From positions 1 to 23,623 of the IMG/VR virus record IMGVR_UViG_3300045049_000022: 23,623 nt of DNA; one strand, written 5' to 3'. This stretch comes from a virus. Positions 1 to 9,076 of this stretch are shown one piece after another (the stretch's first letter is position 1; every line of letters starts with the position of its first letter). Made by a program: the position numbers and the translations under genes. The notes under the pieces were generated by a model. The model did no database searches. It saw nothing but the letters and a program-made list of their open reading frames with translations, and was not told where the DNA came from.

Positions 1-134
1 TTGGTTGCCAGAGAGTCCACGAGCACGCCGATGATGTCGTCGTGCTGCGCCACTTTCTCGTCAAGTTTCACGATCGCGATCGAGGCCGCATCTCGGCGCG
101 TTTTCAGTTCGGCGATGGCCATGTCGTAATCCAT
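1..134 (-). CDS. Hypothetical protein, N-terminal part only
   Basis: The gene starts at ATG 134-132 and runs off the left edge of the window, so only 44 codons are visible. The start is supported by GGGGA four bases upstream and by its position 13 bases after the stop codon of the preceding gene. The visible part (MDYDMAIAELKTRRDAAS...) is charged, lacks a signal peptide and looks alpha-helical, possibly coiled coil, with a more hydrophobic stretch near its visible end (DDIIGVLVDSL). It belongs to the same late transcription unit as the tailspike. Phages often place lysis genes after the tail genes, so this could be the first of such a group, but nothing in the sequence identifies it and no function is proposed. 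Confidence 0.7.
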   Translation of the reverse strand, partial: MDYDMAIAELKTRRDAASIAIVKLDEKVAQHDDIIGVLVDSLAT

Positions 135-147
135 AAAATCCCCGTTT

Positions 148-1095
148 TTAATGCACTCGACGAGCGTTGATGAAGCAGGACATCGTAGCTGTGCCGCTTG
201 AAAAGCCAGCATTGCCAACGAGATAAACGGTCGTGTTGCTCGACACGTTCTGGACTTGCATAGGAGGCATCGAGCTTTGCCCAAATGTCGTGGAGCCCGG
301 ATAAACGGCCTGAGAAAGATTCGGCACAGCCGGAAGCGTCGCGCTAGTCGTGCTAAATCCGCTCGATACCACCGTAAATTGCGCGCCGCCAGATCCCGCG
401 AAGTTGACGTTACCCCATACGTTCCAGTCACCGGCGGTGAGATTCACGCTCGCGCAATTGGTCGACGTGCTATTCGTGATGCTCACCGACGATCCTGTCG
501 CGGTGAGAAGCTGACCAACCTGGCCTGCGGCAGCCGCACTGCCGTTCGTTACACCTTGGATATTCGGCGTCGTGATCGTTGGCGATGTCGCGAGAACAAC
601 CCCACCGGAGCCGGTGACAGCACTGCCGAGCGCTGCGGCAACGCCAGTTCCAAGACCCGATACGCCAGTTGAGATCGGCAACCCGGTCGCGTTCGTAAGT
701 GTCGCGGCCGAGGGAGTGCCAAGGTTGGGCGTTGTCAGAGTCGGGGATGTGGCAAGAACGATCGCCCCCGATCCTGTTACGCCTGGATTTGCACAGGTAA
801 ATCCGGTATTGGTCGTCCACTGCAACGAAGCCCCGGTAGCACTGCACCCAGGCATTGCAAATGCCGTCGGCGATGCGCTGGCGTTAGTTCCGTTTGCGAG
901 GACCGTATTAGCCGCGATCGCTGCAATTCCATTTAGACCAACGCCGCCCCATGCAGGTGCACTAGATGCACCGGTTGATACGATCGCTTGCCCGCTCGAC
1001 GAACCTGTTGGATTGAGCAATTGAACCGGGACCGTCGTCGTCGCAGATGCGATCGCCGCAAAAAGAGCGAAGAATATCGCGAAGAGTCTTTTCAT
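148..1095 (-). CDS. Fibre-repeat protein with a signal peptide
   Basis: This 315-residue protein begins 11 bases after the tailspike stop, with AAGGAT eight bases before the ATG. Residues 1-18 (MKRLFAIFFALFAAIASA) have the basic n-region, hydrophobic core and A-x-A end of a Sec signal peptide. The rest is rich in Gly, Ala, Ser and Thr, with no charged helices, as in phage tail-fibre shafts. Two copies of a repeat of the form VTGSG-x-x-VLATSPT-x-TTPN lie at residues 106-124 and 160-178. Residues 216-312 form a beta-type C-terminal domain that resembles the C-terminus of the 241-residue protein at 10001-10726 (NLTAGDWNVWG against NLSAGTWDISG, and a shared TVYLV). It is probably a fibre-like or exported surface protein. 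The signal peptide is unusual for a virion component and makes export to the periplasm or cell surface a real alternative. Confidence 0.85.
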   Translation of the reverse strand: MKRLFAIFFALFAAIASATTTVPVQLLNPTGSSSGQAIVSTGASSAPAWGGVGLNGIAAIAANTVLANGTNASASPTAFAMPGCSATGASLQWTTNTGFTCANPGVTGSGAIVLATSPTLTTPNLGTPSAATLTNATGLPISTGVSGLGTGVAAALGSAVTGSGGVVLATSPTITTPNIQGVTNGSAAAAGQVGQLLTATGSSVSITNSTSTNCASVNLTAGDWNVWGNVNFAGSGGAQFTVVSSGFSTTSATLPAVPNLSQAVYPGSTTFGQSSMPPMQVQNVSSNTTVYLVGNAGFSSGTATMSCFINARRVH

Positions 1096-1106
1096 GGTTT
1101 TTATCC

Positions 1107-3395
1107 TTATCGAGGGACGATGTTAGCGGTTGGGACTGACGAATACGCGTATTGAATCTGATCACCAGGAGAAAGCCTAAAGAGGCCAGCATTAAGCGAT
1201 GAGCCAGAATATGCAGATACTGTCGTGCTGCCGCGCGTGATATTTACTGATGTAACGGTGCCGCCTTGAATCTCGTAATCCACGTCATAGGCAAACGGAT
1301 TCGTATAGCTCACCGGAGATGCACCGACGGATGCTGCCGTGATCGCGCCATAGTTGTGACCGTTGATCAGAGTGCCGACGCCGCCATCTACAACCTGACT
1401 CGGCGTGGCCCCATAGATCATCGTTCCTACGCATGTCGAATTGACCGTTACCTTTTGCGCGGTGTTGGTGCTCGAAGATGACGGAAGCCCCTGAACAATG
1501 GCGCCAGACGTATAGTTGAGCGAGATGCTGGAATTGCCTGGCGGTGTACCGGTATCGACCTCCGATCCCGATTCGATCGTGATCCCTGTCATCTTTGCTG
1601 CGGTGCCGCTCGATGCATCGGATACAACGATCGCTTCTGCCGTGATCGTCGCTGAACCGTTGATTACAGGACCAATATTGATTCCGTACCGCGGCGATAC
1701 GACGTTCGATCCCAGGGTGCCCCCGTTCGTGATAAGCACGACTGCCTGCGTGGCATCCTGAAAAGCACCTCCGACACCGGATACAACGGCTCGATGCGCA
1801 ACCTTACGCACCGAGATACCGTTTGTGTTGCTGCCGATCTTGACGACCGAATCGGCGGCATGTCCATTCGTAAAACCAGTCGAATTGACGAAGCCGATCT
1901 CAATATCGGTGATCGTGTTATTAGCGCCGGTAGTGCCATCCATCAGGATTGCCTGATTGAACAACGATCCCGTATCGAGAAATCCGACATTTATATCCGA
2001 GCACTGCATTTGCCCTGCCGGCGTGAAAGCGATACCGCCGCAGTAGTAAGCCTGAACGTCGGGAAAGTTGGAGTGCGACGATCCATATATGCGCACCGCC
2101 CAATTGGCGAGACCGTTGCCGCCGTCTACTTTCAGTTGAATCGGGAAAATCTGGCCGTCTGCCTTGAGCACTGCGGGCGCGCCGGCAACCCCGGCATAGC
2201 CGAGAGTGAACACAGCATCCATCGCGGCCGTCGCAACGAACCCCGCATAGGTCATATATCGCGTGTAGTTCTGCTGCTGCTCGAGCCGGATCGGTGCCGC
2301 TACCTTCCAGCCGTAGCCCCACTGACTATTCGGGCTCTGCGTCGCCCACGCATCATTTGGCTGAGGCGGATAGTAGGCGAGCGTCTTGCCGGTGCCATTC
2401 GTATTGCTCACACCGCGTAGGCAGAAAGCTGTCTTCGAGCTTGCATCCGTGCCGTCGAACCATGCCACGTCGATGATGCCGCGATTGATGACGACGGTCC
2501 CGGCGCCCTGGAACAGCACCTTCGAGGGAGCAATGATGCTGCCGTTGATCGTCAGCGTGACGCCGGTCGGAACGGTAATCACACCACCCATGAACCACAT
2601 GTCGGCGGTGACAGTCGTGTTCGTCGCGATCAGATAATCGCCGGTGCTCGGAGGGATGTAGTAGGCCGGCACGTTTGAGGCGAAGGCGCTCGAATCGTCC
2701 GTGGACCCATTGCCGACGGCGCCCTTATCGCGCACGTCGACGAGATCCGTGATGCGGTTGTAGAGCTTCGATCCCGGTGCAATAGACGAATCCAGGACTG
2801 ATCCGTTAGATATCGTTCCTACGGGCGTTGTGATGCCGCCAAGCGTGTTGATGGTCTGCGTGCCGACCGGTACCGGGGCCGTAAAACTCAACGTCGTACC
2901 GTTGAGTGTGTAATCAATACCAGGCTTTTGCAGAACACCGTCGACATCCACGCGGACGTTATTTGCCGATCCAAAATTAGAAGTGAGCGATAGAACTGGG
3001 GCTGATCCGCCGGGCGTGAAGTCGCCGTTGGCAGCGGTGAACTCCTTGAAGACCATGTTGCCGCCCGCACTACCGCCCAGAGAGAAGGGCTGCACGTTCG
3101 GCAGCGACATGACGACGACACCGCCGGCATTCAATACGGCGAGCGAGTAGGCGGTCGTGCCAAGCCCGAGATAGACGACAGCCTGCGTGCCATTGAGCGA
3201 TGGCTGACCGTTGATTGTCTTGATCGGCTGCTGGAAGGGAATCGACAGCGCCGAGTCCTGATAGAGCGTGATCTGATTGGCCGGGTTGGTCGGATCGGTG
3301 TTCGGCTGCCCGATATAGATCGAGCCGCCCTGCAGCGGTTGCCCGTTGGAGTCGAGGAAGATATCGACCGGATTGCCGACGACGTTCACTTGCAT
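1107..3395 (-). CDS. Tailspike protein with P22-type head-binding domain
   Basis: The protein has 762 residues. The ATG at 3395 is chosen because AGGTGA lies five bases before it; a longer open frame back to 3458 has no such site and would overlap the upstream gene. Residues 1-105 match the P22 tailspike head-binding domain (NPVDIF, then GGSIYIGQPNTDPTNPANQI), which attaches the spike to the tail. Residues 113-188 form a small beta module (VDGVLQKPGIDYTL). From about residue 220 (DVRDKGAVGNGSTDDSSAF) the sequence has the start typical of pectate-lyase-like right-handed beta-helices, the fold of polysaccharide-degrading spikes. The last 70 residues form a separate module ending in NIVPR that recurs in the 229-residue gene at 14880-15569. 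By family knowledge it binds and probably cleaves a host surface glycan; the substrate cannot be read from sequence. Confidence 0.9.
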   Translation of the reverse strand: MQVNVVGNPVDIFLDSNGQPLQGGSIYIGQPNTDPTNPANQITLYQDSALSIPFQQPIKTINGQPSLNGTQAVVYLGLGTTAYSLAVLNAGGVVVMSLPNVQPFSLGGSAGGNMVFKEFTAANGDFTPGGSAPVLSLTSNFGSANNVRVDVDGVLQKPGIDYTLNGTTLSFTAPVPVGTQTINTLGGITTPVGTISNGSVLDSSIAPGSKLYNRITDLVDVRDKGAVGNGSTDDSSAFASNVPAYYIPPSTGDYLIATNTTVTADMWFMGGVITVPTGVTLTINGSIIAPSKVLFQGAGTVVINRGIIDVAWFDGTDASSKTAFCLRGVSNTNGTGKTLAYYPPQPNDAWATQSPNSQWGYGWKVAAPIRLEQQQNYTRYMTYAGFVATAAMDAVFTLGYAGVAGAPAVLKADGQIFPIQLKVDGGNGLANWAVRIYGSSHSNFPDVQAYYCGGIAFTPAGQMQCSDINVGFLDTGSLFNQAILMDGTTGANNTITDIEIGFVNSTGFTNGHAADSVVKIGSNTNGISVRKVAHRAVVSGVGGAFQDATQAVVLITNGGTLGSNVVSPRYGINIGPVINGSATITAEAIVVSDASSGTAAKMTGITIESGSEVDTGTPPGNSSISLNYTSGAIVQGLPSSSSTNTAQKVTVNSTCVGTMIYGATPSQVVDGGVGTLINGHNYGAITAASVGASPVSYTNPFAYDVDYEIQGGTVTSVNITRGSTTVSAYSGSSLNAGLFRLSPGDQIQYAYSSVPTANIVPR

Positions 3396-3400
3396 GTGGG

Positions 3401-6400
3401 TCACCTCTTGTTTTCTAGGGCTTGCTGCCCTGCCACGCTCACCAAGCCGCGCAGCCATTGTTCTCGGGCAATCGGATCGTTCGCCGCAGTCTTCGCGGCG
3501 CGCGTGAGGTCGTAAAACCTGCGGAATTTGGGAGAGTTCGCCGCCGCCTTGATCGCAGCATCCGAGGCCGTTCCGCCTTTAGCGACAGCCTGGAATTCGG
3601 GCGACACGATGAGTTCGTCGGCGGCCTTCATCACGTCTGGCTTGCCGCGCGACAGCGCACTCGCGATGGCGCGGCCGATGCCGCTACCAACCGCCGCTCC
3701 AATCGGGCCGGCTATGGCCGCGCCGGCCGACGCCGCACCGGTGCCGATGTGACCGAGCGCGGACTGCCGAGCGATGTTCATGACGTTCGACATGACGCCG
3801 TCGGCGTGCGCGTTCAATTCCTCGCGCGCAGCCATGATGCGGCCGGTCGTGATCGCCTCGCGCGTCGCATTGGAGATGCCGCGCGACACCTTCGCCAGGT
3901 CGAGCAACTGCTGGCGCGTCTCCGGGGGCAAATTACCCATGACAGCGTTGAACGCGGCCGAGTTCTTCTTCAGGCCGTCCATCCAATCGGCGTACGCCTT
4001 GAAGTTGAGCTCGCCGTTCTTTGTGGCCTTGCCGAAGGCATAGCCCAATCCGCTCGCCGTCACCTGATGGCGCATGCTGGGCGGCACGGACTTGATGAGC
4101 GCGACGAACTTCGATTCATCGCCCTTCGGCAGCGCCGAGATAGCCGTGCCGAGCTTGCCGACGATGGAGTCGCCGAGTTGCTTACCAAAGAGCGAGGTCA
4201 TGTCGTCCTCGACGCTCTTTCGCATCTGCACCGCGGCGCGCGCGGCGTCGAACTTCTCGAGCGCACCCGGAACGCTGCTGAGCGCCGCGCGCTGGTCGTC
4301 CGAGATGCGCCCATAGAGCGCCTTGAGCAAGCCGGTGTCGGCATCCTTGAACGGCCCCTGATTGCGCAATCCGTTGCCGATGTTTCGTCGCACGTCGTCG
4401 AGCAGCGCATAGCTCGGCTGCTGCATTTCGGGCGCTATTCCGAGCGCGCGCGGATCGACCTCCTGGCCGCCCACGGTCATCGGGATTTCCTTCGGTGAGA
4501 GCTTGCCGAGAATCATCTTTTCGGGTGCGGAAAGGTTCTTCGCACCGCCCAGGTCGTCGGCGCGCTGCTGGATGAACGACAGGACGTTTTGCGCCGGCGC
4601 GGCCGTCTTGGCCGGGACGGACTGCTTGATGTCGGCATAAAGCGCCTCGGCCTTCTGGTCGAGTTGCTGCTGGGTCGTCATCAACTGGCTTTTGACCTGC
4701 GAGGAAAGGTCGCTCAGGTCGCGCGTACCGCCCGCGTCCTCGATGACCTTCACGCCGCGCTGCCCGATCTGGTCTAGCCCTTCCATCTCCTGCTGGCGCG
4801 CGAGGCTACCAGGCGTCGATTTGATGGCCTGCGCGAGTTCGCGATACGCCTGATTCGTCGTCAGGTGATCCGGTTGAAGGTTGTCTTCGATGCCAAGGCG
4901 CTTGGCCGCCGCTAGCGTCTCGGCGTCGGGCGATGCCTGCGAGGCGAGGATTTCGCGCGCATTGCCCTGACCCATGCCGAACGGTGCTTGCCCGGTTGCC
5001 TTGCGCGTCTGAGCCGCGAGTTCGTCGGGCGCGATGAAGTCTTTCGCGGCGCTCGCGAGGGGCGATGCAGCAGGGTTGATTGCCGCCTCTTCGGTGGCCG
5101 CCGGCGCCGCCGCTTCTGCTTGGGTGCCAGCACTTTCGGCCGATGTTGCTGCAGCCGGGGCCTGCTCCGCTGCTGCTGTTTCAGCCGCTTGCGCCTGCCC
5201 TTCCGGCGCAGCAGCTTCGCCTCGAGCGGCTTGCGATTGCTCGGCTGTGTCTGATACGGACGCCTCGCCCGCCTGCGCGCCGCGCGCGCCGACTTCGCCG
5301 ACAAGCGCCTTCATGACACGTGCGGCCGCGATTGGGGAAAGCGCGGTCGTGAGCAGATTCGCTGCAAGCCCGAGCGCTTGGCTTCCGGTCTGCTGATGGA
5401 CCTGCTCGCCAACCGCGCCGCCGGCCGCGCCGGCAGCAACCGCCGCTGGGAGATGCGCGAGCGTCATGCCCGGGAACGGTTGGACCATGAGCCCAGCGCC
5501 GCGCGCGCCGGCCTGAACGACCTGCTCGCCCGGCGTCTGCGCGACAGGCAAGCCCATCTTGTTCGCCGCCGTCTGGGCAACTTGCTCCATCGGCGGGATC
5601 TGAGCGGCAGCGTTTGGTGCGCCAGCAAGCGGAGCGGCCGCGGCGTTCGCTGGAGATGCCATATGCGTGCCGAGCAGTGCATCAACGGCATTAAGCGGAC
5701 CCGCGCCACCGGCAATGGCGTTCAACGCATTGACGGGAGCGTCGACGATGCCCTTTGCCTTGTCGACGAGGCTACCGATGCCTTGCCCAAGCCCTTCTAG
5801 GAAGCCGCGCTCGGCGACGCCTGCCGCACGTCCGACGCCTGGCGCAGGAGGGTTGAGCGTGACGCCCGGCGGTAGCGCGATATTGCCGGCGTCCAAATCC
5901 TTCTGGAACTGGGCGGCATCCTCCGGGCTCATCTGCCCTTTGTTGAATGCGTCGATCGCTGCCTGCGGCACGATCGGCATCACCTTGGGCTGCGGCTCCT
6001 GCGGCGCGGGCTGTTTTACGGTGGACCCCGCGGGCAGCACAATGCGCCCCGAGTTCACGTCCTGCTCAAACTGCGCGGCGTCCTCGGGCGACATGCTGCC
6101 GCTCTTGTACGCCTGATAGGCTTGCTCGAGCGGAGACGGACCGGATTGCACGGCGCCCGGCGCCTGCCCGACGTTCGGCGCCGGCTGAAGCGCATACGGA
6201 TCGCTTCCGGCGGCCGGCGCGGACGATTGAGGGCCGATCGAACCCGGCGCGCTGCCCACGTCGGGCGCGGCCTGCAGCGCGAATGGATTGGGCGACTGGC
6301 CTTGCACGTAGCTCTTGGGCGTGAATCCAGTCACGCGCTTGGTATATGCCATCGTCTGCGGCCCCCAATTCTTCGGGTCTGTGCCGCCGATGTAATTCGC

Positions 6401-6727
6401 CACTGCCAGCACTGGATTGCCGCCGTTGCGATCGAGATTCTGCTTGAGCAGGTAGGCTGCGCCGTAGGCTGCCGTCTGCGGATTGAGCCACGGATCGACG
6501 CCGGTTTGATCGATGACCGCCTGTCGCGTCGTCGGCGTGATTTGGTACGGCGTTGCGGCGCTCGCGCTCGATACCTGATCGGCGTTCGATTTCTCGCCCT
6601 TCGTGCGGATCGACGACAGCAAAGCGAGCGGGATGCCGACTGCCGCCGCCGCGGACTGGTCGGCTTGATCGTAGGCCGGATCCTTGTACGAGGTCGGAAA
6701 GGCGCTCGGATCGTAGCCGGTCGGCAT
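3401..6727 (-). CDS. Ejection protein with lytic transglycosylase domain
   Basis: This very large protein (1108 residues) is probably ejected with the DNA and opens the peptidoglycan. Residues 30-140 form a lytic-transglycosylase-like domain: the putative catalytic Glu sits in RTKGEKSNADQ (residue 45), followed by a divergent SSASAATPYQITPTT motif and by VLAVANYIGG. Next come Pro/Ala-rich linkers with two copies of a 34-residue repeat containing SPEDAAQF, an Ala/Glu-rich stretch around 480-560, and a long helical C-terminal half. The C-terminal half has a Gly/Ala-rich, possibly membrane-active segment (ASAGAAIAGPIGAAVGSGIG). ATG 6727 overlaps the upstream stop as TGATG and has GGGGG seven bases before it; a GTG at 6730 is the alternative start. 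Position and layout match the last ejection gene of P22 (gene 16) and of T7 (gene 16, which also carries a transglycosylase). Confidence 0.85.
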   Translation of the reverse strand: MPTGYDPSAFPTSYKDPAYDQADQSAAAAVGIPLALLSSIRTKGEKSNADQVSSASAATPYQITPTTRQAVIDQTGVDPWLNPQTAAYGAAYLLKQNLDRNGGNPVLAVANYIGGTDPKNWGPQTMAYTKRVTGFTPKSYVQGQSPNPFALQAAPDVGSAPGSIGPQSSAPAAGSDPYALQPAPNVGQAPGAVQSGPSPLEQAYQAYKSGSMSPEDAAQFEQDVNSGRIVLPAGSTVKQPAPQEPQPKVMPIVPQAAIDAFNKGQMSPEDAAQFQKDLDAGNIALPPGVTLNPPAPGVGRAAGVAERGFLEGLGQGIGSLVDKAKGIVDAPVNALNAIAGGAGPLNAVDALLGTHMASPANAAAAPLAGAPNAAAQIPPMEQVAQTAANKMGLPVAQTPGEQVVQAGARGAGLMVQPFPGMTLAHLPAAVAAGAAGGAVGEQVHQQTGSQALGLAANLLTTALSPIAAARVMKALVGEVGARGAQAGEASVSDTAEQSQAARGEAAAPEGQAQAAETAAAEQAPAAATSAESAGTQAEAAAPAATEEAAINPAASPLASAAKDFIAPDELAAQTRKATGQAPFGMGQGNAREILASQASPDAETLAAAKRLGIEDNLQPDHLTTNQAYRELAQAIKSTPGSLARQQEMEGLDQIGQRGVKVIEDAGGTRDLSDLSSQVKSQLMTTQQQLDQKAEALYADIKQSVPAKTAAPAQNVLSFIQQRADDLGGAKNLSAPEKMILGKLSPKEIPMTVGGQEVDPRALGIAPEMQQPSYALLDDVRRNIGNGLRNQGPFKDADTGLLKALYGRISDDQRAALSSVPGALEKFDAARAAVQMRKSVEDDMTSLFGKQLGDSIVGKLGTAISALPKGDESKFVALIKSVPPSMRHQVTASGLGYAFGKATKNGELNFKAYADWMDGLKKNSAAFNAVMGNLPPETRQQLLDLAKVSRGISNATREAITTGRIMAAREELNAHADGVMSNVMNIARQSALGHIGTGAASAGAAIAGPIGAAVGSGIGRAIASALSRGKPDVMKAADELIVSPEFQAVAKGGTASDAAIKAAANSPKFRRFYDLTRAAKTAANDPIAREQWLRGLVSVAGQQALENKR

Positions 6728-8178
6728 CACTGCGCCCCCGTGTATTTATTCAGATACGAGAGGCTTCCGCCGAATTGGCCTGCTCCCTGAGCCGGTTGCG
6801 CTGGCTGATTGATCTGCACGCCGGGCGCTGCGTTCGGCGCAGCAAAAGGCGAAGGCGCGGTCGATCCTGCCTTGAGCAATTGCGTCATGAACTGCGGGAA
6901 CGTGGTGCCGCGCGCGACCTGAATCCCGCCGATATTGGCATCCTGTGTGGCCGGACCGAGTCGGCCGAACGAATACGCCCAGCTCGATTTCCCATCGGCC
7001 ATGCGCGCGGCGCGCAGCGATGCGTTTTGGAGTGATTGCAGGAACGCTTGAATCTGACCGGCATCGGCATTTTTCGGAGGCAGTCCCGCCGTCAGGTTCT
7101 TTTTGTCCTGCGCCGATAGACCGGCTCCCCCGAACGCACCAAGCGAGTTCGAAACCGACTGCACCTCGTTGCGGATCGTGTTGACCTGATCCTGATTGCC
7201 CCAAAAGTTTTGCCAGCCGGCACGGATATCCTCGGGCTTGCCCGCTGCCCATTGCCCGGACGCATCGAGCGCGCCGACGTTCTGCGCGAGCGTGCCGATG
7301 CGCTGCGCCATCTGGTCGTGCGCAACACTATCGGCCGCAGCCTGATCGGCCTGAGCGCGCAGCGTCGGGTCCATGTTCGGCGCGTTTTGCAGGTAGTTCA
7401 GCTCGCGCACCTTCAGGGCCACGTCCGTCTGGAACTTCTGCTGATCGAGGCCAAAGGTCGCCGCGCGGTTGGCAATGATCGATTGCAAGTCCTGCGACTG
7501 CGATTGCGTCAAGCCTATATTGGCGGCCGTGGCGGCCGGCGCCATATTGGCGGACTGAATCGAGGCCGGCGTCGCCTGTCCTTGCACGAAGTGCGTCGCG
7601 AAGTCCTGCGGACCCATCGAGGCCGCGAGCGTGCCCCACAAGTACGCTTGAGCGTTCTTCGTGCCATTTTGCTGGTCGGACTGGATCAGCTTTTGTGCGT
7701 CGCGAGCCGTCGCGAGCTCGGCCTGAAGTTGCTGATTGTTCTCATATCCAGGCGTGTTCTGCACGGCATCGATATGCTGCTGCACTAGGTCATTCGCTAT
7801 GTCGTAGCGGCCGTTTTGCAAGGACGCCGCGATGGGGGCGAGCTGATTGATCGTCTGCTGGCGCTGCGCGTCCGTATAGTTATTCCAAGACGATGACAGC
7901 GCCGCACTCCACTCGGGATTGGCGGTCGCCATTTGAATCGCGGCCATGGGCGTCGGATTCTTCGCGAACTGCTGCCACTGGTCCATGAAGTTTTGCTGGC
8001 GTTGCTGTGCCATGCCGAGCAGCACGTTTTGCTGTTGCGTTTGCTGAGCTTGGGCCTGCGTCAGGCCGATCGCGGCTTGGGCCTGCGACGCCTTCAAGAA
8101 GCTGTTCACCGGATCGGCCTGGATCTGCATGCCGCTGTAATTCACCGGCTGCGGAGGGGTTGCCATGATGTCGGACAT
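6727..8178 (-). CDS. Putative internal virion / DNA ejection protein
   Basis: The protein has 483 residues. The start at 8178 is preferred because GGAG lies six bases upstream and the ATG follows the previous stop by one base; the open frame extends back to 8208 without a ribosome site. The N-terminal third is extremely rich in Gln and Ala (for example LTQAQAQQTQQQNVLLGMAQ), and most of the chain looks alpha-helical with few Cys or Trp. It is the middle of three consecutive large or repetitive genes that lead to the transglycosylase gene, the place of P22 gene 20 or T7 gene 15. By that position it is probably packaged in the capsid and released into the cell envelope during infection. I see no enzymatic motif, and the assignment rests on composition and gene order. 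Confidence 0.75.
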   Translation of the reverse strand: MSDIMATPPQPVNYSGMQIQADPVNSFLKASQAQAAIGLTQAQAQQTQQQNVLLGMAQQRQQNFMDQWQQFAKNPTPMAAIQMATANPEWSAALSSSWNNYTDAQRQQTINQLAPIAASLQNGRYDIANDLVQQHIDAVQNTPGYENNQQLQAELATARDAQKLIQSDQQNGTKNAQAYLWGTLAASMGPQDFATHFVQGQATPASIQSANMAPAATAANIGLTQSQSQDLQSIIANRAATFGLDQQKFQTDVALKVRELNYLQNAPNMDPTLRAQADQAAADSVAHDQMAQRIGTLAQNVGALDASGQWAAGKPEDIRAGWQNFWGNQDQVNTIRNEVQSVSNSLGAFGGAGLSAQDKKNLTAGLPPKNADAGQIQAFLQSLQNASLRAARMADGKSSWAYSFGRLGPATQDANIGGIQVARGTTFPQFMTQLLKAGSTAPSPFAAPNAAPGVQINQPAQPAQGAGQFGGSLSYLNKYTGAQ

Positions 8179-8179
8179 A

Positions 8180-9073
8180 TCAGTCTCCGCTCGCGCCAGC
8201 GCCTGCACCCATCCCAGCGCCTACGCCAAATAGACCGGCCGGCGACATCCCGCCAGCACTCATATACGAAGGCGCTGCAGCAGATGCGGCAGGCATCGTG
8301 AAGTTGAACGCCCCTGCACCTGCTCCAGCGCCGCCCCCGAAGTACTGACCAAGTGCGCCTGTCACGCCGTTCAGGCCGTTAGTGAATGCGTTGGCTCCGG
8401 CGAGCGTAGCGCCCGCACCGATCGCGCCTTGCTGACCAAGCAAGCTTGTGATGTTGTTACCCGTCTGCATTGCTGCGTTTCCGGTGCCGGCAGCAGCGTT
8501 TTCACCGAGACCCGCGAGACCTCCCCATTGCCCGACTGCGGTATTGGCGCCATTCAATAGACCGATCTGGCCATTCAACGAAGTGTTGAGATTGCCGATT
8601 TGGGTCTGCATGACATTGGAAAGAATCTGCCCAGGCAGATAGCCAAGGTTGGCTATCATGTTTCCGCCGCGTAGGCCGCCAGTTGCACTCGCATTCGCAA
8701 GGATGGCCTGCTGCCCCAGATTCATTGAAGTCGTATAGAGCGGATTCGATTGAAGCCCGGTAATAGCGGCTTGCTGCGCTGGCGCTCCGTTTGCCCCAGT
8801 CAGATTATTCAACTGCCCTAAGACGTTCTGATAACCGCCGAGCGCTTGAGAATAGTTGCCGATTGAGTTCTGGTAGCCGGTCAATGCGCTAGTTCCAGCA
8901 TCGACATACGGCTTGAGCAGGCTGCGCACCGTATCGAACTGGTACTGCTGCTCGGCAAGCTGAGATTGCGTCGCATCGGCTTGCTTGTTCGCGGCGGAAC
9001 GCGAGGCATCCGCCGATATCATGGAGCCCGCCAAACTAGCGCCCGCGACAGCTAATGGAATAGCAGCCGGCAT
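8180..9073 (-). CDS. Putative DNA transfer (ejection) protein
   Basis: The 297-residue protein starts at ATG 9073, four bases after the stop of the GNAT-type gene, whose last codons (AAG GAG TAA) supply the ribosome site. Residues 1-21 (MPAAIPLAVAGASLAGSMIS) are hydrophobic with small-residue spacing, like a membrane-inserting or glycine-zipper helix. Residues 22-65 are polar and probably coiled coil (KQADATQSQLAEQQYQF). The remainder is Gly/Ala/Asn/Gln-rich and low in charge, with a conserved-looking LRGGNMIANLGYLPGQ section near residue 140, and a Gly/Ala-rich tail. This fits the gene 7 ejection protein position of P22-like phages and the gene 14 membrane-pore position of T7. Pore formation in the outer membrane is inference from those families and from the hydrophobic N-terminus. 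Confidence 0.75.
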   Translation of the reverse strand: MPAAIPLAVAGASLAGSMISADASRSAANKQADATQSQLAEQQYQFDTVRSLLKPYVDAGTSALTGYQNSIGNYSQALGGYQNVLGQLNNLTGANGAPAQQAAITGLQSNPLYTTSMNLGQQAILANASATGGLRGGNMIANLGYLPGQILSNVMQTQIGNLNTSLNGQIGLLNGANTAVGQWGGLAGLGENAAAGTGNAAMQTGNNITSLLGQQGAIGAGATLAGANAFTNGLNGVTGALGQYFGGGAGAGAGAFNFTMPAASAAAPSYMSAGGMSPAGLFGVGAGMGAGAGASGD

Positions 9074-9076
9074 CGA

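Noticed and set aside
3396-3458. Upstream extension of the tailspike by 21 codons
   Set aside because: It would overlap the previous gene by 58 bases and lacks a ribosome site, while the ATG at 3395 has AGGTGA at good spacing and begins at the conserved head-binding domain.
3422-4498. A 358-codon plus-strand open frame under the large ejection protein
   Set aside because: The product is made mostly of Arg, Ala, Leu and His with no domain pattern, which is typical of an antisense shadow of high-GC coding sequence.
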